Shown piece by piece: positions 54,409-64,000 of a stretch of DNA of 64,000 bases. Under the pieces are notes generated by a model, which was given only the letters and a program-made list of their open reading frames with translations, ran no database searches and was not told the origin of the DNA. The position numbers were made by a program, and so were the translations under genes. The stretch is from positions 1,302,001-1,366,000 of the forward strand of contig JAGMWG010000011.1 in the NCBI GenBank assembly GCA_020744225.1, read 5' to 3'. Numbering within the stretch: position 1 is the stretch's first letter; each line of letters begins with the position of its first letter. The DNA comes from Paraphoma chrysanthemicola. Its lineage: Eukaryota > Ascomycota > Dothideomycetes > Pleosporales > Phaeosphaeriaceae.

Positions 54409-54699
54409 GCAGGTACTGTAATAACAGTACCTGCAGGCTGGCTGGCCCCCCAACATTGCCAGTCGGCTGAGAACTCCATGTTCACATGGAGTGCCGCCGG
54501 CGGTACCGTGCATCATCCTCAAAGAAGCGGCCGCTGGCGGCATTTGTGTCAAAGCCACACGAAACTTGTAAGTGTTCGTCCTTTCACGAGACCCTTCACC
54601 TTACTGACCTGACGGCAGCCAGTTTCAATCTTAACCAATATGGTCGGACGAGCAGGATCAATTGTGACCTTGGCCGGTGGGCCTCGACCCTGCTCGTCC
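54409..54699. repeat. Cluster of short inverted repeats
   Basis: Three perfect inverted repeats: GCAGGTACTGT/ACAGTACCTGC (54409-54434, 4-nt loop), ACTCCATG/CATGGAGT (54473-54492) and GGACGAGCAGG/CCTGCTCGTCC (54646-54656 and 54689-54699). A self-complementary CCGCCGGCGG lies just after the second. Confidence 0.7.
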
Positions 54700-54780
54700 A
54701 AAGCGACGACCCCTGCGCGACTTGTGGAGGTCGGAGAGTTGGGTGGAAGTTCACCAGGCAGCCGAGGACATTGTTTGCAT

Positions 54781-55065
54781 AAGTCCTGGTGGACTCCACC
54801 CAAAACCTCCCAAAGCGACCTCGGCGGCGATGAACCCAAACGCGACGAAATTATGCACGACCGTGTAACTGACACAGTCAGTAAATAGGCCAGGCATCCG
54901 ACAATTTTGTCAGTGTAAGTCCTGATGAAGTCCGCTCAAAAAGTCCCAAAGCGACCTCGGCAGCAATGAACCCAAATGCGACGTCGCCCTGTGTAAACTG
55001 TGGGTCTGGGAGAACTCTAATATGCTTCATGCATCCGACAGTTGTTCGGTGTAAGTCCTGATAAA
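54781..55065. repeat. Two ~137-bp diverged tandem repeat units
   Basis: Units start with TAAGTCCTGGTGGACTCC (54781) and TAAGTCCTGATGAAGTCC (about 54918), both contain CCCAAAGCGACCTCGGC and AATGAACCCAAA-like strings and end CATCCGACA...GTG. A third start (TAAGTCCTGATAAACGG) follows at about 55052. Confidence 0.7.
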
Positions 55066-55907
55066 CGGTACTCCGCCAAGCCCACGAGGCTTACGAAAAG
55101 CTGTCCAACAAGGAGTTCAATGGTCTCGTCATCGACGAAAAGCGCTTCGTGATCTTGAATAGATTCGGAAGCTTCAAAAATATCAGTGGTGTTGCGCCCA
55201 CTTTCAGACTGGTATTTGTCTGCAGCAATACTATGTCAAGCTTGACGAGCGCGAGAAGAACCGCAAGCTATTCAAGGCCTTCACCTTTCAGGAGTTCAAC
55301 GAGGTCATCATCTTCGACTCTGCGTTGCATCGAGCTTGCCTCAGAGGGAGCGTTTCCAAGTCGACCAAACCATGGTCAGTCACCATCAGGGACTTACACC
55401 GCCAATCCAGATGTCGATGGCTATCCACCAATGCCAAACCTGATCACCCATTATCACCCAGTTGCTGAGCAAGCTCATCAGCCTAAGTAGTCGACACAGG
55501 GCTACATTTCACACGTACCTCAAGGTACAATTCGACGAGATTCTCGGCCCACTGAACTAGGCCTTCTTCACCATCAAGCCTCAGGAAGGCATATACTCGC
55601 CCCAATGATCCTGGCTACGGCAAACTATGCAGTGTAAGTGTGTCTTGTGGCTGTCATGAATCGTGCTGACCTATTCATAGAATACTTATCACCAGGTGAC
55701 CATGAATGCTGTCGCAGGCTTTCTCAAGCGAGCCACTTTCCCGCCTCGGCGACCCTCCTCGAGCGCCCCTCGGTCATTCCTCACGTGGACAACACTCACT
55801 TCGAGTCTTCCTTCAAGAAGAGCGTCGGCTCTGGCGGCGATGATATTCTGGTGGAAGGAGTGGTGGAGATGGTGGATACAAGTTTGAAGGTCGGAATAGC
55901 AGGCAGG

Positions 55908-55962
55908 CATAGAGGCAGACTGGATTGTGTAGAGGCAGACTGGATTGTGTAGAGGCACACTG
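55908..55962. repeat. 20-bp tandem repeat, ~2.5 copies
   Basis: Copies of GGATTGTGTAGAGGCAGACT; the last copy has CACACT instead of CAGACT. Confidence 0.75.
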
Positions 55963-56165
55963 ACAAGGACAGATGTACGCAAGTCGCATCGCGACGAAAC
56001 CCTCGACTCCAAGAGAGGACGTCAGACAAGCTCTACGGTGCTGACGACTGAGGCTGGCGAGGTTGGGGCCAGTCTCTCGAGAACGTAGATAGGCGCAGCA
56101 GCGGCGGCGGGTTGCTTCGGACGAGCGCGACAACTCTCTCCACGTCCACCAGCTCCGATGTGGAG

Positions 56166-56212
56166 GACCCAGCTCCAAGACTACTCCACTGAAGTAGTCC
56201 TGGAGCTGGGTC
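56166..56212. repeat. 20-bp stem hairpin with one mismatch
   Basis: Arms GACCCAGCTCCA + GACTACT (56166-56177, 56179-56185) pair with AGTAGTC + TGGAGCTGGGTC (56193-56199, 56201-56212); a single A/C mismatch and a 7-nt loop. The longest hairpin I found in the window. Confidence 0.85.
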
Positions 56213-59200
56213 TGATCCGCATAGGAGGAGGTGGGGATGGATAGGGTCGTTGCGATCGTCCGTTACGACGACCCTCTTAGGTGCTGCGCGGGTGGTAATG
56301 GAGGTGGTGATAGCAAGTTTGGTATGATTGCTCTGCTAGCTGAGAGAATTGTGTCAGATGATCTGAATACCCCGTTGCGCTCCATTGCCGCCGCCATGAG
56401 GTTTGTTGTTCTGCGCTTTCAAGCATCGCTTAGTATATACTACTAGCCGTTACGGCTGTCACAAACCAGAAGGGCGCCGATTGAGTCCAGAGTTTGAAAC
56501 ACTGATATCAATCAAGTCAGAATCATCCCAAGTCCTAAGAAGATTAGCAGCGTCGCGCTAGTCTCTCACATTGATCACTTTATGACAAGCAATTAAGTGA
56601 TAGAGCTGACTATTTCAACTCCAGTCATCCAGAGCGCTGACTTTCAGTCTTAAGGTTGCTTTCGAACCGAAAAGGCAATTCAGACCCAAGGTGGGCATCT
56701 GCCACTGAATCTTCGTTCATACGAAAGTATGAATTTCTGGCGAATGTAGCACAGACCTGTGCGGACATAGAATCATGGTGAGATTGACGCGTCTCAGAAA
56801 TGGAGCGGTGTTGGAGGCTTGATAGTGAGAAAATGTTACTTTAGGAGCTTGGTGTGAACCGGGCAGCGGACTCCGCAGCGCAGCTTGACAAGAATGAAGC
56901 AAGCGAAAGCATAAGTTCATGTGGATGCTTTCGTCCAGGATCAAGGAGACTGCTCGTCGTCGTGGTACTTGCTGCTGCTGGCTGCCAAGAAGAGGTCACG
57001 AAACTGATCGACGAACGGGCGCAGGGAGAGAGTACCGGAAGGAAAGCATAAATAGAGAAGGAAGCGAATCTTAAACTGTGGAGGACTATGCAGATGCTGC
57101 AATACGACATGTTTGCAAAATATCAGCTTAGGAGAAAAATACAGATGTTGAGCGGAATTGAGAATGACCAGTGTAAACGCATTATGTATAAAGGGATTGA
57201 GACCAATGCAGTCGCTACAGTCTTTTGCAATCTTAGGAGGAAACCAGCCATGCAGACACGATCATGCCTACATGAGCTGCGCACAGCATGTTAGGATCAT
57301 GACATGAGCGCGAGCGATGACCTGCCACTGAAAAGGCAGACGACGGCTATCGAAAAGATGCAAAGAAGCTGCAGGCGACAAAGGGAGATCCTAGGCGAGT
57401 ACCGACCACAAGAATACGGTAAAAGAGATGTATTGCCAGGTACTTATGACTGGAGGACCTGTCACTGCCCCGCTGCATGGCAGATACTGGTGGGATACAC
57501 ATGATGCCCTCGGAATTGGTCAAGTGTACTCTCATACTGCTTGTCGTCGAATTTGGTTGCGCATAAAGGCCCAGCGTGCATCGAAGAAGCGCCAGTCACG
57601 CGACCCCACCAAGATATCAAAAAGATCAACAACGCTGCACTTCGCCACAGGCCCCGACTGGTTAGTGAGTGCATTAGGAACACATGGTGAAGGCGTACCC
57701 AAGGAGCAAAAAAGTGCAAAAAGTGGAAACCCAAGCCTCCGATATGGCCCGGTGAATCGTGGGGAGCTGAGCTCAGGTAAAGAGTGGAAGAAGAGTTTCG
57801 AACAGCAGCACATCACGACACTTTCACGCAAACACGACGCACCTGAATTGTTCTTCTATCATCCCCCTCTAGTTTAGGGTCATCTCGGACCACTTGTATA
57901 ACAGTAAGAGATTTTACTTGGTATATATATCCCAAAGATATGTTTTGTTGCGCCTACAAATATGATGTTGGGGAGGTCGCGGGGTGGGATAAGTGGGGCG
58001 GGGACTTCTTATGGTGCGCGTCGAGTGCGTTTGCAGCCCGGCGGGCGCGTGGTGAAGGCAGCAATATGCACCTGAGAACCCGGAGGCGGCTGATAGCTGC
58101 GGCAATGTTGGGTGCACGCGGCCAAGGTTGCTTGATACGAAACAGCGTAAGGCATAGAGTAAGGATTCGTTTGTTCAAAGTGCTGTCAAGCTCGCGGTGT
58201 AGTGCTTGATGTTGCTTGGTACCGCTTCACAGCGTTCTTTGCGCCCATAGTCCTGCTATCAGCAAGGCTTCGTGATATACCTCCTGACCATTCGCGTGTC
58301 ACAGCACCGACATAGCCTCAAAATCCTCTTACAATCTTACGCGCCGCGGATGCGATAGCGAGGAGATACTTTGTCACTGGGATGTACTAAGATGAGAGGT
58401 TTGCTATCGAATAACGAGAACGCGACCAGGTTTGAATCTTACCGTGAAGCGCGCAAGGTAAAGGTATGTAGGTGCTGCCATAAACCTTTCGTTGGCAATA
58501 ACTTTCACATGGCATTACGAAGTTGTAAAACAGCGGTGTGAATTGCATTTGACCTCACAGGATTGATTGAAGTGACGAAGTAAATTGACCAAGGCAGAGA
58601 GATAGGAGTGTAATTGAGAGCTGTGGTATGAGTTCGTAAAAGTCAATTGAGAAACAGCGCAAGGGATGAAGTGTTGGGAAGAAAGACATTAGAATACTGA
58701 GGGTGCAATGTAATGAAAGCCATATAATCGGAAGAAGACGCTGAATCGACGCTCAGGATCCAGTCCACGGTGCCAGGATGGCAGGCCAGGATGCGCCTTA
58801 GAGACCAACACGATGCGGCCACAAGAGCCATTACTCCAGCCAGGTATCGCGCGGTCGCTAATGGAGATCGTCCCCATATTGAGAGAGGAGCAGTACCCCC
58901 ACAGCCCATGTCCAAGTTTCGATCAAGGCTTTGCCAAAGATCTTATCTAGCGGCTGTGCCACAACCACTTCAGTAACGCATGAGTGTACACGGATGCAAT
59001 TATCCGTGACGCTGTGCGCCAAACTTTCCCGTCTCCCACGCCCGCCGACCGGTGTAGTGAGTGCCCAGATTCCGTCCATTGTATAGTTGGTGCGTTCAAA
59101 ATCGACCCGGCGGCCCTCCGACTGGTCTGGTCGTCTGATGTGTCCTTGGTGCCGCCATGGTCAGGTTGCAGGCGTGGAATGTGTGTGCCTTCTCTTCTCG

Positions 59201-60012
59201 GCTTGTATCCATATGCTTTGCACCGCTGGAGGCTGTACGAACGTGTCGTTTCCAGTGTTACGCCGGCACTCAGTTGTTCTTGCGGGGAATTTAACTTTGC
59301 TCTGAGCTTCGCATACCTGTGGAGTCAGTATGGGTACATCCGGTAGTGGTAAAAACGAGAACGGTAGCACTTTTGCGGATTTTGTCTGCCTGCTATAGAC
59401 TGTCAGCAGGAATTAGCCTCTACTATACGGCTGCTATGATCAGGTTCACGTGTTGGCCGAAGTCTTCCAAAGGTGTGCCGAGCTTAGTCCTCGCGAGCAA
59501 GAAGCATACAACACGAATCCCATGATTAAAAGGTGTAAATTGAATGCAAGATGCCGCGGCAGGTTGCTCTGGTTGCCTGGCGGAAGCCATGCTTGTACCA
59601 TGTCGAATCGGCACATCGGTTTACTCTTGAGTGAGGAGTGTCAGCCGATTATTTGATTGCCGTTCTTGAGGCCTAGCGGCACTATGGGCACTTCCAGAGC
59701 TGTAGACGGAGAATTCGAAGCATGTCTTTGTCGTGCATGGTTTCAGTGTGTGCCAGGCTTCCTGGATCTCAGTGAGCTGGTACGAGAGCGGTGATTTGTG
59801 CAAGAAGAACAGAACACGGATTCGTTCGAGTGAATGGCAGTGTTCCCGCCGCCGTTGTACCGCCCTTTTCGGTTAGCATGACTTATCGCAAACGACCACT
59901 GCAAAAGTTGGTTCCCAAGCTGCAAACTCAACCCAAACCAGGACTTGCACTCGATCACAGACGTACAATCAAAGCCATCTCATAACGCTCTCCAGCAAAT
60001 ACCATCACAGCC

Positions 60013-60825
60013 ATGCATCGAGCAAGCTTCCTCGTCTTCGCCGCACTGACGCTGCTTCTTGCCGCCAACATCGCCGCCATCATCGACTACGCGCAGCTTC
60101 CCGCGTGCGCTGCGTCCTGCAAAATCATCAGTACTGCAGAGTCGATCTGTGTGCCGCCCGCTGCCCCTGTCTCCAACAAGGAGACCTACGTCGATTGCTT
60201 CTGCCAATCCGCATACCTCAAGACACTTCACGCCAACGGAGAAATATGCCATGGCATATGCTCCCACGAAGACGACACCACGATATCGCGCTACTACAAC
60301 GAATTCTGCGGCACTCCGGCTCCTGTCTCCTCTTCGAGCGCGACTGCCCTACCTGCGCCAACTCCAATTGCATCTTCGGAGGCAGTTGAGCCTTCACAGC
60401 CCGCTCCCGACCCGCCCAAAGAGAGCGAGGCAAAGCCGCGCAAGCATGGAGTTTGGCTCCACAACAACTGGAAGTACCTGGTGGTTGCAGGTGTTCTAAT
60501 AGTCGTCGCCCTGGTAATTCTCTTCGGTCTCGCGTTCCTTCACCGCAACCAGAAGAAGAAGAGGGCGGAGGAAGCAAATCCACACCAAGGCATGATTCCT
60601 CTCCACCAGGTGCCGGCGACTGGGCCCTCTCGTCCCACTACATCAGGTGAGGAAGAAGACCTGAACAACCTGCCATCGCCTGCAGTTTCCTCTCCTCTCG
60701 GATCACCTGGCTCACCTCATAGCTTTCAGAACCATCTGATATTCTATAAAGAGGCGCAACGAGAGATAGAGGAGCGGCAGGCACGTGGTAGGCCACCAAT
60801 CTTCGAGTTGCCCCGAAACAACTGA
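60013..60825 (+). CDS. CFEM-like single-pass membrane protein
   Basis: A 270-aa frame from ATG 60013 with signal peptide MHRASFLVFAALTLLLAANI. The ectodomain has eight Cys spaced C-x3-C-x9-C-x15-C-x-C-x14-C-x3-C-x15-C, starting LPACAASCK. This follows the CFEM pattern except that the third-to-fourth interval is longer than the consensus, with an Asp directly before the fourth Cys. A Pro/Ser/Thr-rich stalk leads to one transmembrane helix (~WKYLVVAGVLIVVALVILFG) and a basic then Ser/Pro-rich cytosolic tail of ~90 aa. It is probably a plasma-membrane surface protein. CFEM proteins bind haem or act as receptors; neither role can be assigned here. Confidence 0.82.
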   Translation: MHRASFLVFAALTLLLAANIAAIIDYAQLPACAASCKIISTAESICVPPAAPVSNKETYVDCFCQSAYLKTLHANGEICHGICSHEDDTTISRYYNEFCGTPAPVSSSSATALPAPTPIASSEAVEPSQPAPDPPKESEAKPRKHGVWLHNNWKYLVVAGVLIVVALVILFGLAFLHRNQKKKRAEEANPHQGMIPLHQVPATGPSRPTTSGEEEDLNNLPSPAVSSPLGSPGSPHSFQNHLIFYKEAQREIEERQARGRPPIFELPRNN

Positions 60826-61606
60826 GGGGGGGGGGGCTGGAGAGTGTCGGTGGTTTCTGGGTTAGCTCTCGTGGGCTTATGGGACATTGGCGGAAGGTAG
60901 GACGTCGCGAGGGATGATAATTAGGTCTGCTTTCTGCTGCTGTAAATCTTTGGGCGAGTGGTTGAGCCCTCAATTTCACTGTGATTTCTGCGACTAGAGG
61001 CTGTCCAAGTGATGTCGGTCTGAAAAGTGGGTCCATAAAGGGTGTGCTTTCCCCGCAACGCGAGATCCCGTGCGCCCCTTGGCGTCGATCTTCGCCATGA
61101 CGTCGGCCGATCTCAACGCCGTCAGGACCCAACAACCATTATGTCGGCATCCGGTCTTTTGGTATTCGGAGCTATTCTGATGACTGAATTACCGAGAATT
61201 GACGGCCGTTGACTTTCCACAGTGCTAACGCCCCACCGCCAATGGTTGTGTGCTCCTATTGGGTCGGATCGACTCGCCAACTGCAACTCAGCAATCCAAC
61301 CCCAGTTGCCTACCATGCGCTTCCTACGATGTCACTTTTCTGGCGTTCTTCCCCGCACAATTGAAACGCCATTTCCTTGGCCATGGAATTCCAGTCGAAT
61401 CAGGTAGTAGCAGCCACGGCAATGTATAAGCTTGCCGTGCGATGATCAAGCTCCGCCCACATCGCCTATGCATTGCGGCTATTTCCATGACTCCTTAAAT
61501 CCGATGCCATTCCCTTGTCATTCTTAACATTGTTTCCTAAGCGTCAAAGTCCCACAACAACTCCTCTGCACGCCTTCAGTGACCCCAATTCCACAGTCGA
61601 CCAGCC
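60826..61606. other. Intergenic
   Basis: A G10 tract follows the CFEM-like stop at once. The rest should hold the promoter of the MFS gene; nothing else seen. Confidence 0.45.
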
Positions 61607-63290
61607 ATGGCAGACGAGAAGCAAAGTATCGAGGCTCAAGATTCAACGCCAAGGACGCTAGAAGACTTGAAGCACACAAAGACAATCGACACGATTCATC
61701 AGGATGAGGCCGTTAGAGTGCTTGCGCAATATGCCGGAGACGAGGTTTGGACGGAAACGGAGGAGAAGAAGCTAGTGCGCAGGATCGACCGCAAGCTCCT
61801 TTCGTTGTTGATTGTCACATATGGGCTGCAATACTACGACAAGGCGATGTTGTCGCAAGCTGTAGGTGCCTCCTAATTATGGACGCGAGTATTCTGCTAA
61901 CGGCAGCAGGCTCTTTTTGGCCTTCGAACTGACCTTGGGCTTATCACCGGTAACCGCTATTCGATGTCAGCTTCCATCTTCTACCTAGGCTTCATCGTTG
62001 GGAGTTATCCAGCAATCCTTATGGCTCAGAGATGGCCAATCGAACGAGTCGCATCCGCAATCGTTTCAGTGTGGGGTGTCTGCCTCATGTGCTCTGCAGC
62101 GTGCACAAACTGGCAAAGTTTCTATGCCCAGAGATTCTTTCTCGGCTTCCTTGAATCAGGCGTTTCTCCAATGTTCATGCTCATCGTCGGCGGATGGTAT
62201 AAGAAACGAGAGCAAGCTCTACGCATGGGCGCTTGGTCAGATTGCTCGCACTCTTTTTCTTCGCGAACATATACTGACTGTTCCACTTCTAGGTACTGCG
62301 CGACTGGATACGTCTCTGCCGTCTCTCCGTTGATAAACTACGGACTGGGCCACATCACCGGAGGTGGCTTGAACAGCTGGCAGTACATGTATATCGTCGC
62401 CGGTGCGATCACAATCCTGTGGGCTATTGTCATCCTGTTCTTTATGCCGCCGGATCCAATCCGCGCAAAAGGTTTCAACGATCGAGAACGATATATTGCT
62501 GTTGCTCGAATGCGCGAGAACAATTCTGGTGTCCGCAACAAGCACTTCAAGATTGAGCAAGTGTGGGAATCGCTGCGCGACATCAGATTTTGGCTCATCT
62601 TCAGCATAGCATTCCTAATGATGATTGCCAATGGGCCGGTGTCCTCATTCATTCCGATCATTATCAATGGTTTCGGCTTCAATCGACTCAACTCCCTACT
62701 CTTGACCCTCCCAGCAGGCGCGATCATTGGTACGATTGAGCTCTCAGTACCGTATGCTGCCTACAAGTTCAAAGGTATTCGAACATGGCTCATTGTTGCT
62801 TGCCAATGTGGAACAATCACGGCGTCTATACTCCTTTGGCGCTTGCCTCGCGGCGAGAAGGGCGGGCTTCTGTTCGGATGTTATATTCTGGCTTCCTTTG
62901 GTGGCGCGTATGCGGTATTGATGGGGCTTCAAATTGCCAACACCGCAGGATACACGAAACGATCAGTAACCTCCTCAGGCATCTTCGTTGGGTACTGCCT
63001 TGGTATGCCATCTCCATGTACTTTCGACATATGACAATACTTATGCAGTCGCAGGCAACTTTGTTGGGCCCCTCCTCTTTAAACCCGAAGACGCGCCAGT
63101 ATATGCGCCAGGGTTCGTTGCCGTCCTAGCTACATCGATCGCAGCTGCCGTGCTTGCCGTCGTGTATCGATACGTTTGTATTTGGGAGAACGCCAAACGT
63201 GATAAGGCCGGCACGATGGAGGGTTTTGACCATGCCTACGAGGACGACCTTACAGACATGAAGAACCCTCAATTTCGCTATACGCTATAA
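61607..63290 (+). CDS. MFS transporter, allantoate-permease (Dal5/ACS) type
   Basis: Four exons: 61607-61861, 61910-62235, 62293-63002 and 63055-63290. Introns are 48, 57 and 52 nt, and the product is 508 aa. The N-terminal cytosolic part contains the family's EEKKLVRRIDRKLLSLL, followed by GLQYYDKAMLSQA|ALFGLRTDLGL, where the first splice restores a typical Dal5-family TM1/loop junction. Also visible: FFLGFLESGVSPMFMLI, GWYKKREQALRMGAWYCATG (second splice) and VGYCLGNFVGPLLFKPEDAP (third splice). Twelve membrane segments are expected. Members import anions such as allantoate, nicotinate or related carboxylates into the cell by proton symport; the substrate is not evident. Confidence 0.9.
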
Positions 63291-64000
63291 TGAGTGCTCT
63301 CCGAATGGGTTGCAGTAAAAGCCAGAATATGCACTGGCCGCTTCGCATCACTTATCGGCGATGTACCGCATTATGAAGAAAGACCGCCCGCTAGACCATT
63401 GCGTGTGTCGCATGCATCAGGCGAACCATTCCAGTGCGGATTGTTTGGTTGTATGTGGCGCCTGATCTCGCCATGACAACCACGCACACCAGGTTGTGCA
63501 CCAGAAAATCACCACACTTGTGTTTCTCCAACCCCTCAAACTTATCAAATCCCCACTATATGAGGCTACTTCTGTGACTCGAATGTGCCCCGCTCAGAAT
63601 GCAATGATCATACATGCTTTTGTTTGGTGGTACGGCCCCGCATTCGGCGAATCGTAGCCACGGCTCACTTCAAAACCATACTGCCCCCACCCCGAAAACC
63701 CACAGAAGCCAACCAGCTTGCAGCTTGACTTGCCACTTCCATGAATTGCTTTCATGTGGGATACCTCTAATGCAATGCCCTCGGGTACCCCTTCCGTCCT
63801 CAATAAGCCTCGATTTGTGTTTGGCTGATGCAACGCTTATTATAAACACCCCTCTGATCACCAGGAGCACTGCAACTACTTACATTGAACATTATTTAGG
63901 TTTTAATCGTGGTGTTTGAGCCCACATGCTTAAGAAAATTGGGTGAGAAAGTCCACCTTCGCGCCCGCAGCAGCACTCACTATCGCTAGTTTATTCAAGA
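63291..64000. other. Right end of window, nothing supported
   Basis: 3' flank of the MFS gene and further non-coding sequence; no frame with family motifs. Confidence 0.45.

Larger units (their letters stand above)
53246..60012. other. 6.7-kb region without supported genes, rich in palindromes and short repeats
   Basis: Many short frames occur but none carries a known family pattern. A short protein-like piece (EDEGPPFDEHGVYVTKDSAE...) at about 54010-54100 with a normal-looking GTAAGT intron (54101-54151) and further fragments (CAKALLDNFLGYEGSA; KNRKLFKAFTFQEFNEVI near 55260-55310) suggest a decayed multi-exon gene or genes between 54.0 and 55.4 kb. Inverted and tandem repeats in this region are listed separately. 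From 56.5 to 60.0 kb I see nothing. Confidence 0.45.

Noticed and set aside
57428..57877. 149-aa plus-strand frame
   Set aside because: No recognisable motif, no splice or promoter support, and overlapping frames on the other strand are equally long.
1..64000. PKS, NRPS, terpene cyclase, CRISPR array or bacterial operon
   Set aside because: No signature motifs for these were seen on either strand, and introns show the DNA to be eukaryotic.

Overview
This window looks like a piece of the nuclear genome of a filamentous ascomycete, probably a dothideomycete-like Pezizomycotina. Many genes carry short (48-103 nt) GT-AG spliceosomal introns. The gene families are typical of moulds: HET domain, Zn2Cys6 regulators, NmrA-like proteins, CYP52-like P450, CFEM-like proteins, Dal5-type transporters. 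Transposon relics are of fungal hAT and pogo type, and one block looks degraded by RIP (repeat-induced point mutation). The lineage is an inference from style; no marker gene fixes it.

Layout. Roughly 0-35 kb reads as an accessory compartment. Isolated metabolic genes are separated by pseudogenes and transposon debris: a glutathione-S-transferase-kappa-like pseudogene, a TA-rich RIP-like block, NmrA-like gene 1, an SDR, two broken Zn2Cys6 regulators, a CYP52-like P450, a crotonase with a signal peptide, a second SDR, NmrA-like gene 2, a secreted alpha/beta hydrolase, hAT and pogo relics, an Old-Yellow-Enzyme reductase, a broken hydrolase, a DHA1-type MFS exporter and a dead HET gene. The intact enzymes (oxidation, reduction, hydration and hydrolysis steps plus an exporter) could form a small catabolic or tailoring cluster without a PKS, NRPS or terpene backbone gene; this is inference from co-location only.

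Roughly 35-64 kb is calmer. It holds a secreted cysteine-rich protein, a flavin monooxygenase fused to a DUF6314-like domain, a NatD/NAA40-like N-alpha-acetyltransferase, a 914-residue membrane protein, a GPI-anchored PLC-like phosphodiesterase, an acidic mitochondrial protein, a CFEM-like single-pass membrane protein and an allantoate-permease-type MFS carrier. About 6.7 kb (53.2-60.0 kb) has no gene I can support but is rich in palindromes and short tandem repeats.

The best candidate for something undescribed is a small family of paralogous proteins of unknown function. Three members lie on the minus strand at 46.5-47.2, 47.9-48.6 and 52.7-53.2 kb, with a divergent or partial fourth at 3.2-3.7 kb. 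They share a block ending in W....(I/V)....HF and a second block GLP..Y...(L)CG. All exon joins given were checked by reading phase by hand; none is confirmed by transcripts or database searches.
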